Shown: positions 8,402-17,104, numbered from the stretch's first letter. The stretch: DNA of 64,000 bases from a halophilic archaeon SHRA6 (GCA_005239175.1 ML241294.1:755275-819274); one strand, 5' to 3'. Program-made: numbers and translations. Notes: generated by a model from the sequence alone, not told the origin.

Positions 8402-8647
8402 TTAACGGGCGACGACAATGTAATCTTTGACTGCCTGCACCGCGCCGACCGGGAGCCGAATGCGGCCACGATCGTTTGTCTCGAGTCCGTGTTCAGCAGG
8501 AACGATTCCCTCTTGTGGCGTCACGAGCAGGGCTTCGAGCGCGCCGGTCTTGAGGTCCATCGTGATGTTGTACAGCTCACCGAGTTCGGTACCATCCGCG
8601 CCCATGACGGACTTCCCCGAGAGGTTCTCCGCTAGGATATCTACCAT
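8402..8647 (-). CDS. PRC-barrel domain protein
   Basis: An 81-residue single-domain PRC-barrel protein (MVDILAENLSGKSVMGADGTELGELYNITMDLKTGALEALLVTP...). Archaeal PRC-barrel proteins are small RNA-metabolism or adaptor proteins, structurally related to the RimM barrel domain. The direct end-to-start arrangement with nob1 suggests a shared role in ribosome maturation. Its promoter is the TATA element at 8670-8678, 24-30 bases before the ATG. Confidence 0.88.
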   Translation of the reverse strand: MVDILAENLSGKSVMGADGTELGELYNITMDLKTGALEALLVTPQEGIVPAEHGLETNDRGRIRLPVGAVQAVKDYIVVAR

Positions 8648-8669
8648 ACTCCGCGTATTCGCGTGTAAT

Positions 8670-8678
8670 CATATAAAC
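8670..8678 (-). promoter_or_regulatory. TATA box for PRC-barrel/nob1 operon
   Basis: On the minus strand the sequence reads GTTTATAT, centred about 27 bases before the ATG that ends at 8647. This is the spacing of a haloarchaeal leaderless promoter. Confidence 0.6.
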
Positions 8679-8730
8679 ACTGGGGAGCGTCAGACGCTGA
8701 CCAGAGCGAGCCATAGCAGTCAGGCACGAC

Positions 8731-8740
8731 GCTTAAATAC
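8731..8740 (+). promoter_or_regulatory. TATA-like element before antiporter gene
   Basis: GCTTAAATAC lies 32-41 bases before the GTG start at 8772, which would give a leader of only a few bases. Confidence 0.45.
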
Positions 8741-8771
8741 GACACAGAGCTATGGATTGTAGGGACCTTCG

Positions 8772-10631
8772 GTGGCAACAGGACTGCTCACAATCGTTAC
8801 GATAATTCTCGTCGCCGGTATCGGAACCCAGATTCTCGCAAAGCGACTCAAAATCCCGAGCGTGCTGTTTCTCATTCCGATCGGCGTGCTACTCGGGGAG
8901 GTAGGACTGGGCCTCATCACGCTCGAGACGTTCGGGACTGGCGGTGGGCTATCGACACTCGTCGGCGTGAGCGTCGCAATCATCGTGTTCGACGGTGCGT
9001 TTCAGCTCCGCCGCGACAAACTCGAACGCGCGCCCAAGGCAATCGGCGGGCTGATCACGATCGGTGCGATCGGCAGCCTCGTCGGAACGGCACTTGCGGT
9101 GCGGTTCTTTATTGGTGCGTCGTGGGGAGTGTCCTTCCTGATCGGCGCGCTCCTCATCGCCACCGGTCCGACAGTCATTACCCCAATCCTCGACGTCGTT
9201 CGCGTCCGCGAACACGTCGGGACGACGCTTGAGGCCGAGGGTATCTTCAACGACGTAACGGCGGCCGTGCTCGCGATCGTGGTGTTCGAACTGCTCGTGT
9301 TGGAGACGGAGCTGCTCGCGGTGCCGACGGGCTTTCTCGTTCGGGTTGGCCTTGGCGTCGCCGTCGGGGTTGCCGTCGCGCTTGCGGTCCGTGAGACGCT
9401 GCAGCGGCTCGACGTTCCCGCAGACGCTGCCCCCCAGACAGCGCGGTTTGTCGTCCTCGCCGGCGCGGTACTCTCGTACGGACTCTCGTCTAGTATCCTC
9501 GCAGAGACGGGTGTCGCTGCGGCAGCCGCTGCTGGAATCGTGCTCGGGAACGCAGAGCTTGACCACGAGGAGGCGATCGACGAGTTCGCCCGCGACCTCA
9601 CGCTTCTCGTCCTTTCGTTCGTATTTATTTCTCTCGCGGCGCTCGTCGACATCGGGGCGCTCATCGGGCTCGGGCTCGGTGGGTTCGCGGTCGTTGCGGT
9701 CGTCACACTCGTCGTCCGGCCACTCGCGGTGTTTGCGTCCGCACGCGATCGCCAGTTTACCCGAAACGAGCGGTACTTCTTGAGCCTTGTCGGGCCGCGT
9801 GGAATCATTCCCGCAAGCGTGGCTACGCTGTTTGCGATCGAACTGCAAGAGGTTGGCCGGACGGCTGACGCGCAGGTGCTTTTGGGGACTGTCTTCCTCG
9901 TGATTTTCGCGACGGTTGTGTTCGAAGCTGGGCTGTCGCGACAGATCGCACAGCGACTGGATGTGATACCGATGCCAACAATAATCGTCGGCGGGGGCCG
10001 CGTCGGGCGCGCGCTCGCCACACGACTGGAGAACCGCGGAGAGAATATCATCGTTGTCGATGAGCGTAAAGAGACCATCGAGTCACTGCAGGTCGACGGA
10101 TTCGAGGCTGCCCTCGGCGACGGAACTGACGCCAAAACCCTTGAGGATGCGGGGATTGCCAATGCCAAGACGGTCGTCGCCGCGACTGGCGACGATGACA
10201 CGAACCTCCTCGTCTGTCAGCTTGCGCGGACAAAATTCGGTGTCAGCCAGGTTCTCAGCCGGGTCAACCAGCCGGACAACGTCGAGGCGTTCGAGGCGCT
10301 CGACGTGGGCGCGATCGACGCGTCGATGGCCACCGCGTGGTCGATCGACAACGAAATCGAGCGGCCATCGATCTTCCACTGGATGAGTGAACTCGGCGAC
10401 GGTCATGACGTGCAAGAGATTGCCGTCACCGCCGAGGATCTCGTCGGACGAACGATCAGAGAGGTCAACGAAGAGATCCCCGACGGCTGTATCGTCGCGG
10501 TGATCGTCCGTGGCGGCGACTCACACGTCCCGAAGGCTGACGAAGCATTACAGCACGGCGATCGGATCACGTTCCTCGGTGAGTCGAAGGCCGTTCGTGG
10601 TGCAGTCCGCCGATTCCACCCGCACGACTAG
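8772..10631 (+). CDS. Cation/proton antiporter (CPA family) fused to TrkA-N/TrkA-C regulatory domains
   Basis: A 619-residue protein starting at GTG. Residues 1 to about 400 form 12 or so membrane segments of a CPA-type Na+(K+)/H+ antiporter, with the ND-containing helix EGIFNDVTAAVLAIVVFE near residues 155-172. Then comes a Rossmann RCK_N domain (PTIIVGGGRVGRALATRLENRGENIIVVDE, about 400-430) and an RCK_C domain (VTAEDLVGRTIREVNEEIP... to the end). The RCK module implies gating by NAD(H), nucleotide or another ligand. The role is cation homeostasis in the cytoplasmic membrane. Another soluble RCK protein is encoded at 16350. Confidence 0.9.
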   Translation: MATGLLTIVTIILVAGIGTQILAKRLKIPSVLFLIPIGVLLGEVGLGLITLETFGTGGGLSTLVGVSVAIIVFDGAFQLRRDKLERAPKAIGGLITIGAIGSLVGTALAVRFFIGASWGVSFLIGALLIATGPTVITPILDVVRVREHVGTTLEAEGIFNDVTAAVLAIVVFELLVLETELLAVPTGFLVRVGLGVAVGVAVALAVRETLQRLDVPADAAPQTARFVVLAGAVLSYGLSSSILAETGVAAAAAAGIVLGNAELDHEEAIDEFARDLTLLVLSFVFISLAALVDIGALIGLGLGGFAVVAVVTLVVRPLAVFASARDRQFTRNERYFLSLVGPRGIIPASVATLFAIELQEVGRTADAQVLLGTVFLVIFATVVFEAGLSRQIAQRLDVIPMPTIIVGGGRVGRALATRLENRGENIIVVDERKETIESLQVDGFEAALGDGTDAKTLEDAGIANAKTVVAATGDDDTNLLVCQLARTKFGVSQVLSRVNQPDNVEAFEALDVGAIDASMATAWSIDNEIERPSIFHWMSELGDGHDVQEIAVTAEDLVGRTIREVNEEIPDGCIVAVIVRGGDSHVPKADEALQHGDRITFLGESKAVRGAVRRFHPHD

Positions 10632-10689
10632 TTTTCACCGACCGCGGCGGCTGATCGGGAAGTTGAAAGGCTTAACTCCAATCGCGGAT

Positions 10690-10706
10690 AGTCTTCGGCA
10701 AAGACT
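10690..10706 (+). promoter_or_regulatory. 6-bp hairpin in infB leader region
   Basis: AGTCTT (10690-10695) and AAGACT (10701-10706) are perfect complements around the loop CGGCA, 18 bases before the ATG of aIF5B. A TATA-like GGCTTAACT lies at about 10668-10676, so the hairpin would be at or just after the transcription start. Confidence 0.35.
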
Positions 10707-10724
10707 TCTTTGGGGTGTGTTCCA

Positions 10725-12515
10725 ATGTCAGATAACTCATCTGCGTCGCTGCGTACACCGATCGTCGCGGTTCTCGGCCACGTCGATCACGGCAAAACGA
10801 GTCTACTCGACAAGATCCGTGGCTCGGCCGTGAGCGAGGGCGAGGCCGGTGCGATCACCCAGCACATCGGCGCGACGGCGGTACCGCTCGAAACCGTAGC
10901 AGAGATGGCTGGCGATCTTGTCATGGTCGAAGACTTCGATCTTCCGGGATTGTTGTTTATCGACACGCCCGGTCACCACTCGTTTTCGACGCTTCGCGCT
11001 CGCGGGGGCGCACTCGCGGACATCGCGGTCCTCGTCGTTGACGTCAACGATGGCTTCCAGCCACAGACCGAGGAAGCGATCGACATTCTCCGACGCACCG
11101 GTACGCCGTTCGTCGTCGCTGCCAACAAGGTCGACACAACGCCGGGGTGGAATCCCAACGAGGACTCGGCGATCAAACCCAGTTATGACGCCCAAAGCGA
11201 CAACGCGCGGAAGCGGCTGGACGAGAACCTCTATCAGATCATCGGTGAGCTCTCAGACAGCGGCTTCTCAGCGGATCTGTACTGGCGCGTCCAGAATTTC
11301 CAGAAGAACATCGGCGTCGTCCCCGTCTCGGCGATGACAGGCGAGGGGGTCGCAGACCTGCTGGCGGTGCTTATGGGACTCTCCCAGCGGTTCATGAAAG
11401 CCGAGATGGAGATCAACGTGGCAGGTCCCGGCGAGGGGACCGTTCTTGAGGTGAAAGAAGAGCGCGGCTTTGGCTCGACACTCGATGTCGTTGTCTACGA
11501 CGGCACGATCACCGAGGGAGACACGATCGTCGTCGGGGCGTCGAACGAGCCGATCGTCACCGAGGTCCGTGCGCTGTTGCAGCCGCGGCCGAACGCCGAG
11601 ATTCGCGTCGAAAAGCGGTTCGATCGCGTCGAATCAGTGGGGGCTGCCGCAGGGATCAAGATCGCTGCGCCGGATCTTGACGCCGCCCTCGCGGGCGCGC
11701 CGGTTCGGGTCGTGCGCGATCAGTCCGTCGAGGACGTGATCGCCGAGGTCGAAGCCGAACTCGCCGAGATCGAGGTCGACACCGAAGAAAACGGCGTCGT
11801 CGTCAAGGCCGACACCCTCGGGAGTCTCGAGGCGATGGCCAACGCGCTCAAAGAGGCGGAGGTCCCGATCCTCCGCGCGGAGGTCGGTGACATTGCACCG
11901 CGGGACGTCGCGGTCGCGGGGACTGCGAACGAGCCCGAGAACCGTGCGATCTTGGGATTCAATGTAGACGTGTTAGCGAATGCCGAACGCGAGCTCGAAA
12001 ACTCCGAAGTCAAGCTGTTCGTCGACGACGTGATCTACCAGCTCGTCGAGGAGTACGACGGCTTCGTCACCGAACTCAAACGCGCCCAACAGGAGACGAT
12101 CCTCGATAAGATCGTCCGCCCGGCCCGATTCCGGATCCTCGAAGACCACGTGTTCAGACAGTCGAACCCGGCGGTCGTCGGCGTCGAGGTGATGGCTGGC
12201 ACGATGAAAAACAACATGCGCGTGGTCAAATTCGAGGGCAACGAGCCGACCCGCGTTGGTGAACTCTCGGGGATTCAAGAGCAAGGCGACGACGTCTCCG
12301 AGGCCCGGGCTGGCTCGCGGGTCAGCGTGGCGATCGACGGCCCAACGGTTGGTCGCCAGATCGACGAGGGCGACGAGCTGTGGATCGAACTCCCCGAAAA
12401 ACACGCGAAGATCCTCGAACAGGAGCTAAAAGGCGAAATTCCGGCTGACGAACTCGAAGCACTCTCCGGGTATCTGGCCAAGCGACGCAAGCGCGATCCG
12501 TTCTGGGGGAAGTGA
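10725..12515 (+). CDS. infB: Translation initiation factor aIF5B/IF-2
   Basis: A 596-residue translational GTPase. The G domain shows G1 GHVDHGKT (about residues 19-26), G3 DTPGHHSF and G4 NKVD. The beta-barrel domain II and the C-terminal IF-2 domains follow (VVVKADTLGSLEAMANALKEAEV, RPARFRILEDHVFRQSNPAVVGVEV). The start [25 protein letters not shown] was chosen over an upstream TTG at 10710 because the ATG gives the usual short N-terminus. It acts in subunit joining and initiator-tRNA positioning. It is monocistronic, with a terminator-like hairpin just after the stop. Confidence 0.95.
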   Translation: MSDNSSASLRTPIVAVLGHVDHGKTSLLDKIRGSAVSEGEAGAITQHIGATAVPLETVAEMAGDLVMVEDFDLPGLLFIDTPGHHSFSTLRARGGALADIAVLVVDVNDGFQPQTEEAIDILRRTGTPFVVAANKVDTTPGWNPNEDSAIKPSYDAQSDNARKRLDENLYQIIGELSDSGFSADLYWRVQNFQKNIGVVPVSAMTGEGVADLLAVLMGLSQRFMKAEMEINVAGPGEGTVLEVKEERGFGSTLDVVVYDGTITEGDTIVVGASNEPIVTEVRALLQPRPNAEIRVEKRFDRVESVGAAAGIKIAAPDLDAALAGAPVRVVRDQSVEDVIAEVEAELAEIEVDTEENGVVVKADTLGSLEAMANALKEAEVPILRAEVGDIAPRDVAVAGTANEPENRAILGFNVDVLANAERELENSEVKLFVDDVIYQLVEEYDGFVTELKRAQQETILDKIVRPARFRILEDHVFRQSNPAVVGVEVMAGTMKNNMRVVKFEGNEPTRVGELSGIQEQGDDVSEARAGSRVSVAIDGPTVGRQIDEGDELWIELPEKHAKILEQELKGEIPADELEALSGYLAKRRKRDPFWGK

Positions 12516-12576
12516 CCAACCCGTGAAGGGCTGGTCCGTTATTTTTGCTAGTGGGCAAACGTCCCGTTTTTTTATG
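12515..12576 (+). terminator. Probable terminator after infB
   Basis: ACCAACCC / GGGCTGGT can pair (one mismatch) just after the infB stop, followed by T-rich tracts at about 12541-12547 and a run of seven T at 12568-12574. T-runs are the main archaeal termination signal. Confidence 0.6.
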
Positions 12577-12668
12577 ATTAGTTAGGACGATCATTTGCTT
12601 TGGTTCGGCTCAGCTTCGTGGGTGAACCGGTAGCGAACAGTATTCGATATAGAACAAGCTACCTCAAT

Positions 12669-12682
12669 CTATATGTAGATAG
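12669..12682 (+). promoter_or_regulatory. TATA box overlapping an imperfect palindrome, upstream of winged-helix gene
   Basis: CTATATGTAGATAG has matching CTAT/ATAG arms. It includes a TATA-like element 24-30 bases before the ATG at 12700. This is a natural place for autorepression by the encoded regulator, but this is inference. Confidence 0.4.
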
Positions 12683-12699
12683 TGTGTAAACAGTAGCAT

Positions 12700-13239
12700 A
12701 TGGCCGAAGACGAATCGAGCTCCGAAAATCTGATTGAACGGCAGACAACGGGCGAAGATCGTGTCCGAATGGTCGCACGGCAACTGTCGGAGCCACGGAC
12801 CACAAACTGGATCGCCTCCGAAGCGGGCTGGTCACACGAGCCGACCAAGCGCGTCCTCGAACGCCTCGTCGAGGATGGGATCCTCCACCGTGACGAGAGC
12901 GGCACCCACACCACATACTATCCCGACTACCGTCGTCAGGCGATGCAGGAAGCGATGCGACTTCGGGACAGCGGCCACACTGTCGAGGAACTCACCGATC
13001 GCCTCGCGAATATGAAGGCGCAGATCCGCGACTGGGAGGAAGAGTTCGATGTCGAGTCACCGAACCAGCTTCGCGGAACACTCGCCGAGGAGGCGCTCGA
13101 CGCAGACGAAGAAGACCGTCGCCGTGAGATCGCACGCGAATGGGAACACCTCCAGCGTCGCATCAAGATCGTCGGCTTTGCTATTCGTGAATGGGACTTT
13201 CTCACGCCGACAACAGCGTCCACCGAAGTAACCTACTGA
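12700..13239 (+). CDS. Winged-helix transcriptional regulator (haloarchaeal family)
   Basis: A 179-residue protein. Residues about 20-70 (RVRMVARQLSEPRTTNWIASEAGWSHEPTKRVLERLVEDGILHRDESGTHTTYYPDY) form a winged helix-turn-helix with a clear recognition segment. The remainder is helical and coiled-coil-like (RDSGHTVEELTDRLANMKAQIRDWEEEFDV, then REWEHLQRRIKIVGFAIREWDFL), probably for dimerisation. I recall this type as a common haloarchaeal family annotated as ArsR-like or DUF7342. It is monocistronic, and the ligand and targets are unknown. Confidence 0.82.
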   Translation: MAEDESSSENLIERQTTGEDRVRMVARQLSEPRTTNWIASEAGWSHEPTKRVLERLVEDGILHRDESGTHTTYYPDYRRQAMQEAMRLRDSGHTVEELTDRLANMKAQIRDWEEEFDVESPNQLRGTLAEEALDADEEDRRREIAREWEHLQRRIKIVGFAIREWDFLTPTTASTEVTY

Positions 13240-13242
13240 TCG

Positions 13243-14172
13243 CTACCGACTATGCTCCCCGTCAAACCGATCGAGTACCGTCGTCTCGACGCTGCCATCT
13301 GCCGATCGAACCACCGCTGACAGCGCTTCGGGCGTCTCGAAAAACACGCCTTCGCCGCCGTCGCGATCGAGGTTGCTCTGGATGATGTTTTGGCAGTACA
13401 CTGACCCTTTTCGTTGCGGCGTATTGTGCCGGGTGTGGCCAACGACCTGCGGCGGGGCATCCGGCGGGAGGTGATCGAAGTGCAGCCAGACGAGTCCCGC
13501 ACCAGGCCCCTTGAGATGATCCTGACCGACCCCAAGGACAATGGGATGTTTGGTAAGGACCGATCGCTGCGTCGGGACGTCCTCGTTCGTCCCCACCGCG
13601 GCCGAAAGCGACACTGCCGCCGATCGGAGCGACTCGTTAACCGACGCGACGTCGTAGGGGACCGGCGATCCCGCGTGGGCGTACGTGACGTTGTGGCCCT
13701 CGTAAGCGGCGATGACGTGGCCATTACGGATCGCCTCAAGGAACGTTGCGCGGGCGGGCGAATCAGCTTGCCCGGAGAACCACTGCCGAAACCCGAGCGG
13801 TTCGGGCGTGAGCACGATCGCCTCGTGGTTTCCGAGGGTCACCCTGACTCGGCCGGGGGGCGCGTCGATGACAAGTCGTGCAACGAGATCGAGGACCTCC
13901 TCGTTGTGCGGCCCGCGATCGATCAAATCTCCGTTAAACACGAGCACGTAGTTCTCACCGGCCCACCGGAGCGTCCCGTCGCGATCGCTTGTCACGACTG
14001 GCGGGTACTCGGGATGATCCGAGAGCGTCTGCAGCGCGCTGCGGGCGGCCCCGAGGTGGCCGTGGATGTCGCTCACGCTGACGATCGCGGGCGGGTCACC
14101 GTCCCCGAACGCGGAGACGCGATCGCGGGCCGGTGGGTCGACGGCCGATGCCGTCGAGAGATCCAATACCAT
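13243..14172 (-). CDS. Metallophosphoesterase, PPP-type serine/threonine phosphatase-like
   Basis: A 309-residue calcineurin-like phosphoesterase. The metal-binding signatures are complete: SDIHGH (about residues 34-39), GDLIDRGP (81-88), LGNHE (113-117), and a later GHTRHN (about 250). The order and spacing match the PPP phosphoprotein phosphatase family rather than simple nucleases. It is probably a cytosolic protein phosphatase or a diadenosine-polyphosphatase-like enzyme. It is convergent with the regulator gene, with only 3 bases between them. Confidence 0.85.
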   Translation of the reverse strand: MVLDLSTASAVDPPARDRVSAFGDGDPPAIVSVSDIHGHLGAARSALQTLSDHPEYPPVVTSDRDGTLRWAGENYVLVFNGDLIDRGPHNEEVLDLVARLVIDAPPGRVRVTLGNHEAIVLTPEPLGFRQWFSGQADSPARATFLEAIRNGHVIAAYEGHNVTYAHAGSPVPYDVASVNESLRSAAVSLSAAVGTNEDVPTQRSVLTKHPIVLGVGQDHLKGPGAGLVWLHFDHLPPDAPPQVVGHTRHNTPQRKGSVYCQNIIQSNLDRDGGEGVFFETPEALSAVVRSADGSVETTVLDRFDGEHSR

Positions 14173-14243
14173 CGTATGCGATCACTGCATGCGCATGCAA
14201 AAGAATGTACAGATCCGAACCGTTTGTGCCGTATCCACCGCGC

Positions 14244-14504
14244 TTAGCCGTAGTGTGTTTTGAGGTACTCGACGATTTCATCGCTCTCGTACATCGCCAC
14301 GCCGCGATCGGTGTCGACCAGATACGGAATCTGGTCTTCCCCGCCAGCAACGAGTTCCTCATGAGTGACTTCGTTGGTCGTGTCGCCACCGACGTTTCCG
14401 GGCAGCCGTGGGTTGTGTGTCACGTACGAGACGCCAAGCTCCGAAAGCGTCTGTCTGACCTTCCCACAGTGCGGACAGCCCTCTGATTGGTACAGTTCCA
14501 GCAT
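14244..14504 (-). CDS. Glutaredoxin / GST-N-like thiol-disulfide protein
   Basis: An 86-residue thioredoxin-fold protein with the active site CPHC at residues 10-13 (MLELYQSEGCPHCGKVRQTLSELG), the cis-proline segment DQIPYLVDTDRG, and the C-terminal helix ESDEIVEYLKTHYG. It fits haloarchaeal glutaredoxins that act with gamma-glutamylcysteine or other small thiols. It is divergent from the DCC-family gene at 14641, another redox-type protein. Confidence 0.88.
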   Translation of the reverse strand: MLELYQSEGCPHCGKVRQTLSELGVSYVTHNPRLPGNVGGDTTNEVTHEELVAGGEDQIPYLVDTDRGVAMYESDEIVEYLKTHYG

Positions 14505-14608
14505 ACGATCGGCTCATCGTGTTGATCGGATATCAACCTTCGTTCAATTCTCGGCGGGTGGGTGTACGCTTTGGGTTGCTGGGACGGGCGTCGTCTGGGC
14601 GATCGGAA

Positions 14609-14617
14609 TACTAAATC
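14609..14617 (+). promoter_or_regulatory. TATA-like element for DCC protein
   Basis: The AT-rich ATACTAAAT stretch is 24-32 bases before the ATG at 14641 and predicts a leaderless transcript. Confidence 0.45.
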
Positions 14618-14640
14618 CGGTGGCAACCTAACGATCATGT

Positions 14641-15057
14641 ATGAGCGAGGACATCTCAGAGGGACATCCAATCGTCCTCTTCGACGGCGTGTGTAACCTC
14701 TGTACGGGATTCGTTCAGTTTCTCATCCCTCGTGATCCAGAAGGGCAGTTCAAGTTTGCGTCGCTCCAGTCGGACGTTGGCGAGCAGCTACTCGCCGAAC
14801 ACGATCTCGACACCAAGCGGCTCGACTCGATCGTCCTCGTTGATGGCGACGACGTCTACGTCAAATCCAGCGCGGTGATCCGCATTGCGAGCCGCCTCGG
14901 CGGCGTCTACGCGCTCGCGCGGCCGCTTCGGTTCCTCCCACGGGTGCTGCGTGACTGGGGATACAACGTCGTCGCAGCCAACCGCTATCGAGTGTTCGGG
15001 AAAAAAGACCAGTGTATGATGCCAACTGAGGATATCCAGTCGCGCTTTCTCGAGTAG
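14641..15057 (+). CDS. DCC-family thiol-disulfide oxidoreductase (DUF393, YuxK-like)
   Basis: A 138-residue protein with the family signature FDGVCNLC near residues 14-21 (D-x-x-C-x-x-C), followed by the usual FASLQSD...LDSIVLVDGDDVYVKSSAVIRIASRLGG block. The DCC family is predicted to have a thioredoxin-like fold with a CxxC redox pair; physiological partners are mostly unknown. It is cytosolic, with no signal peptide. Confidence 0.88.
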   Translation: MSEDISEGHPIVLFDGVCNLCTGFVQFLIPRDPEGQFKFASLQSDVGEQLLAEHDLDTKRLDSIVLVDGDDVYVKSSAVIRIASRLGGVYALARPLRFLPRVLRDWGYNVVAANRYRVFGKKDQCMMPTEDIQSRFLE

Positions 15058-15089
15058 GAGTGCGGTGTGTCCAACTTGTTGCTGTATTA

Positions 15090-15893
15090 TTAATGACCGC
15101 TGCCAGCGGCACCGACAGGATCGATCGGGTCCCAGAATGGCAACGACGGGTGCGGCACGTGAATCCCGAGGCTCATGAGCCCGTGGGCGAAGAGCACGTA
15201 CCCAAGGATAACAAAGGCGACACCGAGCGCACGGTACAGCCACTGTCTGTGGGCCGCGTCGATCGACTCGATCACCGTCCCGTAGCCGAAGACGGCGGGA
15301 ATCGTTCCGATACCAAGCGCTGCGAGGGCGATCGCTCCGGCGGTCGCCGACCCACTCGCGAACGCGTACAGGTACGCCGGATAGATAATCGGACATGGCA
15401 ACAGGCCGTGGACCGCGCCGAGCGCAACGATTCCCGGACCGTTTGCGAGCCGATCGACTCGGTGGGTCAACCACGTGGTGAGCCGCGAGAGGCCGGGGAG
15501 GGGAATCCCACTGTGTGCCCGCCCGAGCGCGTGGCGGATTCCGATCACTACGATCGCGATTCCGATCACGATGCCGACGATCCCACGAACCGTTCCTGCG
15601 GCGTCGCTCACGCGGCCGACCGAGACAAACGCCACGCTGCCGATCGCGCCCATCAACGCGCCGATCGCGGTGTAGCTCGCCGCTCGTCCGAGGTTGAACA
15701 GCCCGTGTTGTCTGACTTCGTATACCGAGAGGTAGCCGCCGTCGGGTTCGACACCCCGGGAGCGACCGTCGTCCATGCGGTTCGCGTAGACGGTGACCAG
15801 CGGTCCACACATGCCGATACAGTGTGCGCCGCCGAGCAGGCCGACGATGAAAAACAACACCACATCTGTCCCGAGTAGTGCTTGGAGTGTCAT
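15090..15893 (-). CDS. Sulfite exporter TauE/SafE family (urease accessory UreH/DsbD-TM-like) membrane protein
   Basis: A 267-residue protein with six to seven membrane segments. The motifs GLLGGAHCIGMCGPLVTVYANR near the N-terminus and GAVHGLLPCPIIYPAYLYAFASGS in the second half are those of the DsbD_2/SafE-type family, in which paired Cys or His-Cys-Met residues lie in membrane helices and are linked to metal (Ni or Cu) or redox transport. The start MTLQALLGTDVVLFF at 15893 is preferred to an upstream ATG at 15920. Substrate unknown. Confidence 0.8.
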   Translation of the reverse strand: MTLQALLGTDVVLFFIVGLLGGAHCIGMCGPLVTVYANRMDDGRSRGVEPDGGYLSVYEVRQHGLFNLGRAASYTAIGALMGAIGSVAFVSVGRVSDAAGTVRGIVGIVIGIAIVVIGIRHALGRAHSGIPLPGLSRLTTWLTHRVDRLANGPGIVALGAVHGLLPCPIIYPAYLYAFASGSATAGAIALAALGIGTIPAVFGYGTVIESIDAAHRQWLYRALGVAFVILGYVLFAHGLMSLGIHVPHPSLPFWDPIDPVGAAGSGH

Positions 15894-16040
15894 GCGAGCC
15901 GACCAGTTGGTCGTACCCACCGATGGGGAGAGATCGACCTTGACTGTGTTGGTACAAGCGTCGACATGCTATCAGATACGACAGCGGTGATACATTGAGT
16001 GAAACACAGCGTTTACCACGGTGAATCACAAACGACCGCT

Positions 16041-16283
16041 ATGGCCACATTCGAGGTTCCGATTCCCGATCGGATTGACTCCGAGATCGACCGGCTCGTC
16101 TCACAGGGTGAGTTTATCAACCGCGACCAGGCGATCGAGGAGCTGTTGACGATGGGGGTTTCGACGTACAACACGCCCGAGGAGACCGAGGACGAACTCG
16201 AAGACGATCTCTTCTCGCAGGTCACAGAAGACCAACAGGACCCCGCACGACGAACTGAGGGCGACGACGGCTACTCGTTTTGA
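16041..16283 (+). CDS. Small conserved haloarchaeal protein, ribbon-helix-helix-like
   Basis: An 80-residue protein: MATFEVPIPDRIDSEIDRLVSQGEFINRDQAIEELLTMGVSTYNTPEE, followed by an acidic tail. A beta strand plus two helices with the I-D-x-L-V-x-x-G-x-F-x-x-R-D-x-A pattern resemble ribbon-helix-helix (CopG/MetJ) proteins, so a DNA-binding or antitoxin-like role is possible. No toxin gene is adjacent. The start was placed at 16041 because the 14-residue upstream extension is not protein-like. A T6 run at about 16321-16326 downstream is a likely terminator. Confidence 0.75.
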   Translation: MATFEVPIPDRIDSEIDRLVSQGEFINRDQAIEELLTMGVSTYNTPEETEDELEDDLFSQVTEDQQDPARRTEGDDGYSF

Positions 16284-16349
16284 TCGCGCGGTAAGCGAGA
16301 GGCCACAGCAGGCTACACCTTTTTTACACCCACGATCATACGCAATACC

Positions 16350-17006
16350 ATGGTACTGATTATCGTAGGGTACGGCCGGGTTGGCGCTCGAACCGCGCGG
16401 GTGTTGGCCGAAGAGGGATACGATGTCGTCGTCGTCGAGATCGACCATACAAAGGCCGAACGCGCTCGATCGAGCGGCTTGCAGGTCATCGAGGGGGATG
16501 GCTCCGATCGATCGGTGCTCGAAGCTGCCGGCCTTGCGGAGGCGGTCGCGATTGGTGGGTTAACGGGCGATGTCGAGACGAACTACGAGATCTGTTCGAT
16601 CGGCCACGAGGCTGGCTGTCGAACGGTGCTTCGGATCAGCGAGGACGTCACCCAAGAGCGCTATGAAACCTACGACGCCGTTGCGGACGACCTGATTTAT
16701 CCCGAACGCCTCGGCGCGGCCGGGGCAAAAACCGCGCTGTTGGGCGGCAGCCTGAACGCGATCGGGGACATAACCGAAACCCTCCAGTTGACCGTCGTGA
16801 CAATTGATGACGGCTCCCCGGTGATCGGCGAGCGCGTCAACGATCTCGAGCTGCCAACCTCGGCGCGGCTGTACGCACACGGTCGCAGCCGCGAGCCACT
16901 GACGATTCCGCTGCCCGGCACGGTTGTCGAAGCCGGCGATCGTGTCGCGCTGTTGATCGAACGCGACGCCGAAGCCGACGTTCGCAAGGCACTGTTGGCC
17001 TCGTGA
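16350..17006 (+). CDS. TrkA-family potassium-uptake regulatory protein (RCK_N + RCK_C)
   Basis: A 218-residue cytosolic protein. A Rossmann nucleotide-binding domain opens with MVLIIVGYGRVGARTARVLAEEGYDVVVVEID (GxGxxG, acidic residue after beta-2), and an RCK_C domain covers residues about 135-218 (GDITETLQLTVVTIDDGSPVIGERVNDLEL...GDRVALLIERD). Such proteins bind NAD(H) or adenine nucleotides and gate Trk/Ktr-type K+ channels. No membrane subunit is adjacent. Confidence 0.9.
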   Translation: MVLIIVGYGRVGARTARVLAEEGYDVVVVEIDHTKAERARSSGLQVIEGDGSDRSVLEAAGLAEAVAIGGLTGDVETNYEICSIGHEAGCRTVLRISEDVTQERYETYDAVADDLIYPERLGAAGAKTALLGGSLNAIGDITETLQLTVVTIDDGSPVIGERVNDLELPTSARLYAHGRSREPLTIPLPGTVVEAGDRVALLIERDAEADVRKALLAS

Positions 17007-17027
17007 GCACTGCGCACCGAAAAGCCG

Positions 17028-17075
17028 GGGCGCGCTGAAAACGGGAGGATGGGAACTGAGGAACCCGGCGCGCCC
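17028..17075. other. Long-range inverted repeat in intergenic region (possible structured RNA or terminator)
   Basis: GGGCGCGC (17028-17035) and GCGCGCCC (17068-17075) are perfect 8-base complements enclosing 32 purine-rich bases. It follows the trkA-like stop. It has no T-tract, so it is not a typical archaeal terminator. Confidence 0.35.
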
Positions 17076-17094
17076 GATGATCGATAGCAACCCC

Positions 17095-17104
17095 GAATAT
17101 AAAA
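17095..17104 (+). promoter_or_regulatory. Strong TATA-like element
   Basis: AATATAAAAG lies about 82-91 bases before the ATG at 17186. A transcript starting about 25 bases downstream would carry a leader of around 60 bases, unusually long for this organism. That leader contains the hairpin AGCCC/GGGCT. Confidence 0.5.

Noticed and set aside
8949-10201. Two long minus-strand open frames (299 and 399 codons)
   Set aside because: Both are antisense shadows of the antiporter gene, which has clear membrane and RCK domains.
14788-16029. 413-codon minus-strand open frame
   Set aside because: It overlaps the DCC and TauE/SafE genes in another frame and its translation is Arg/His-rich nonsense, typical of shadow frames in GC-rich haloarchaeal DNA.
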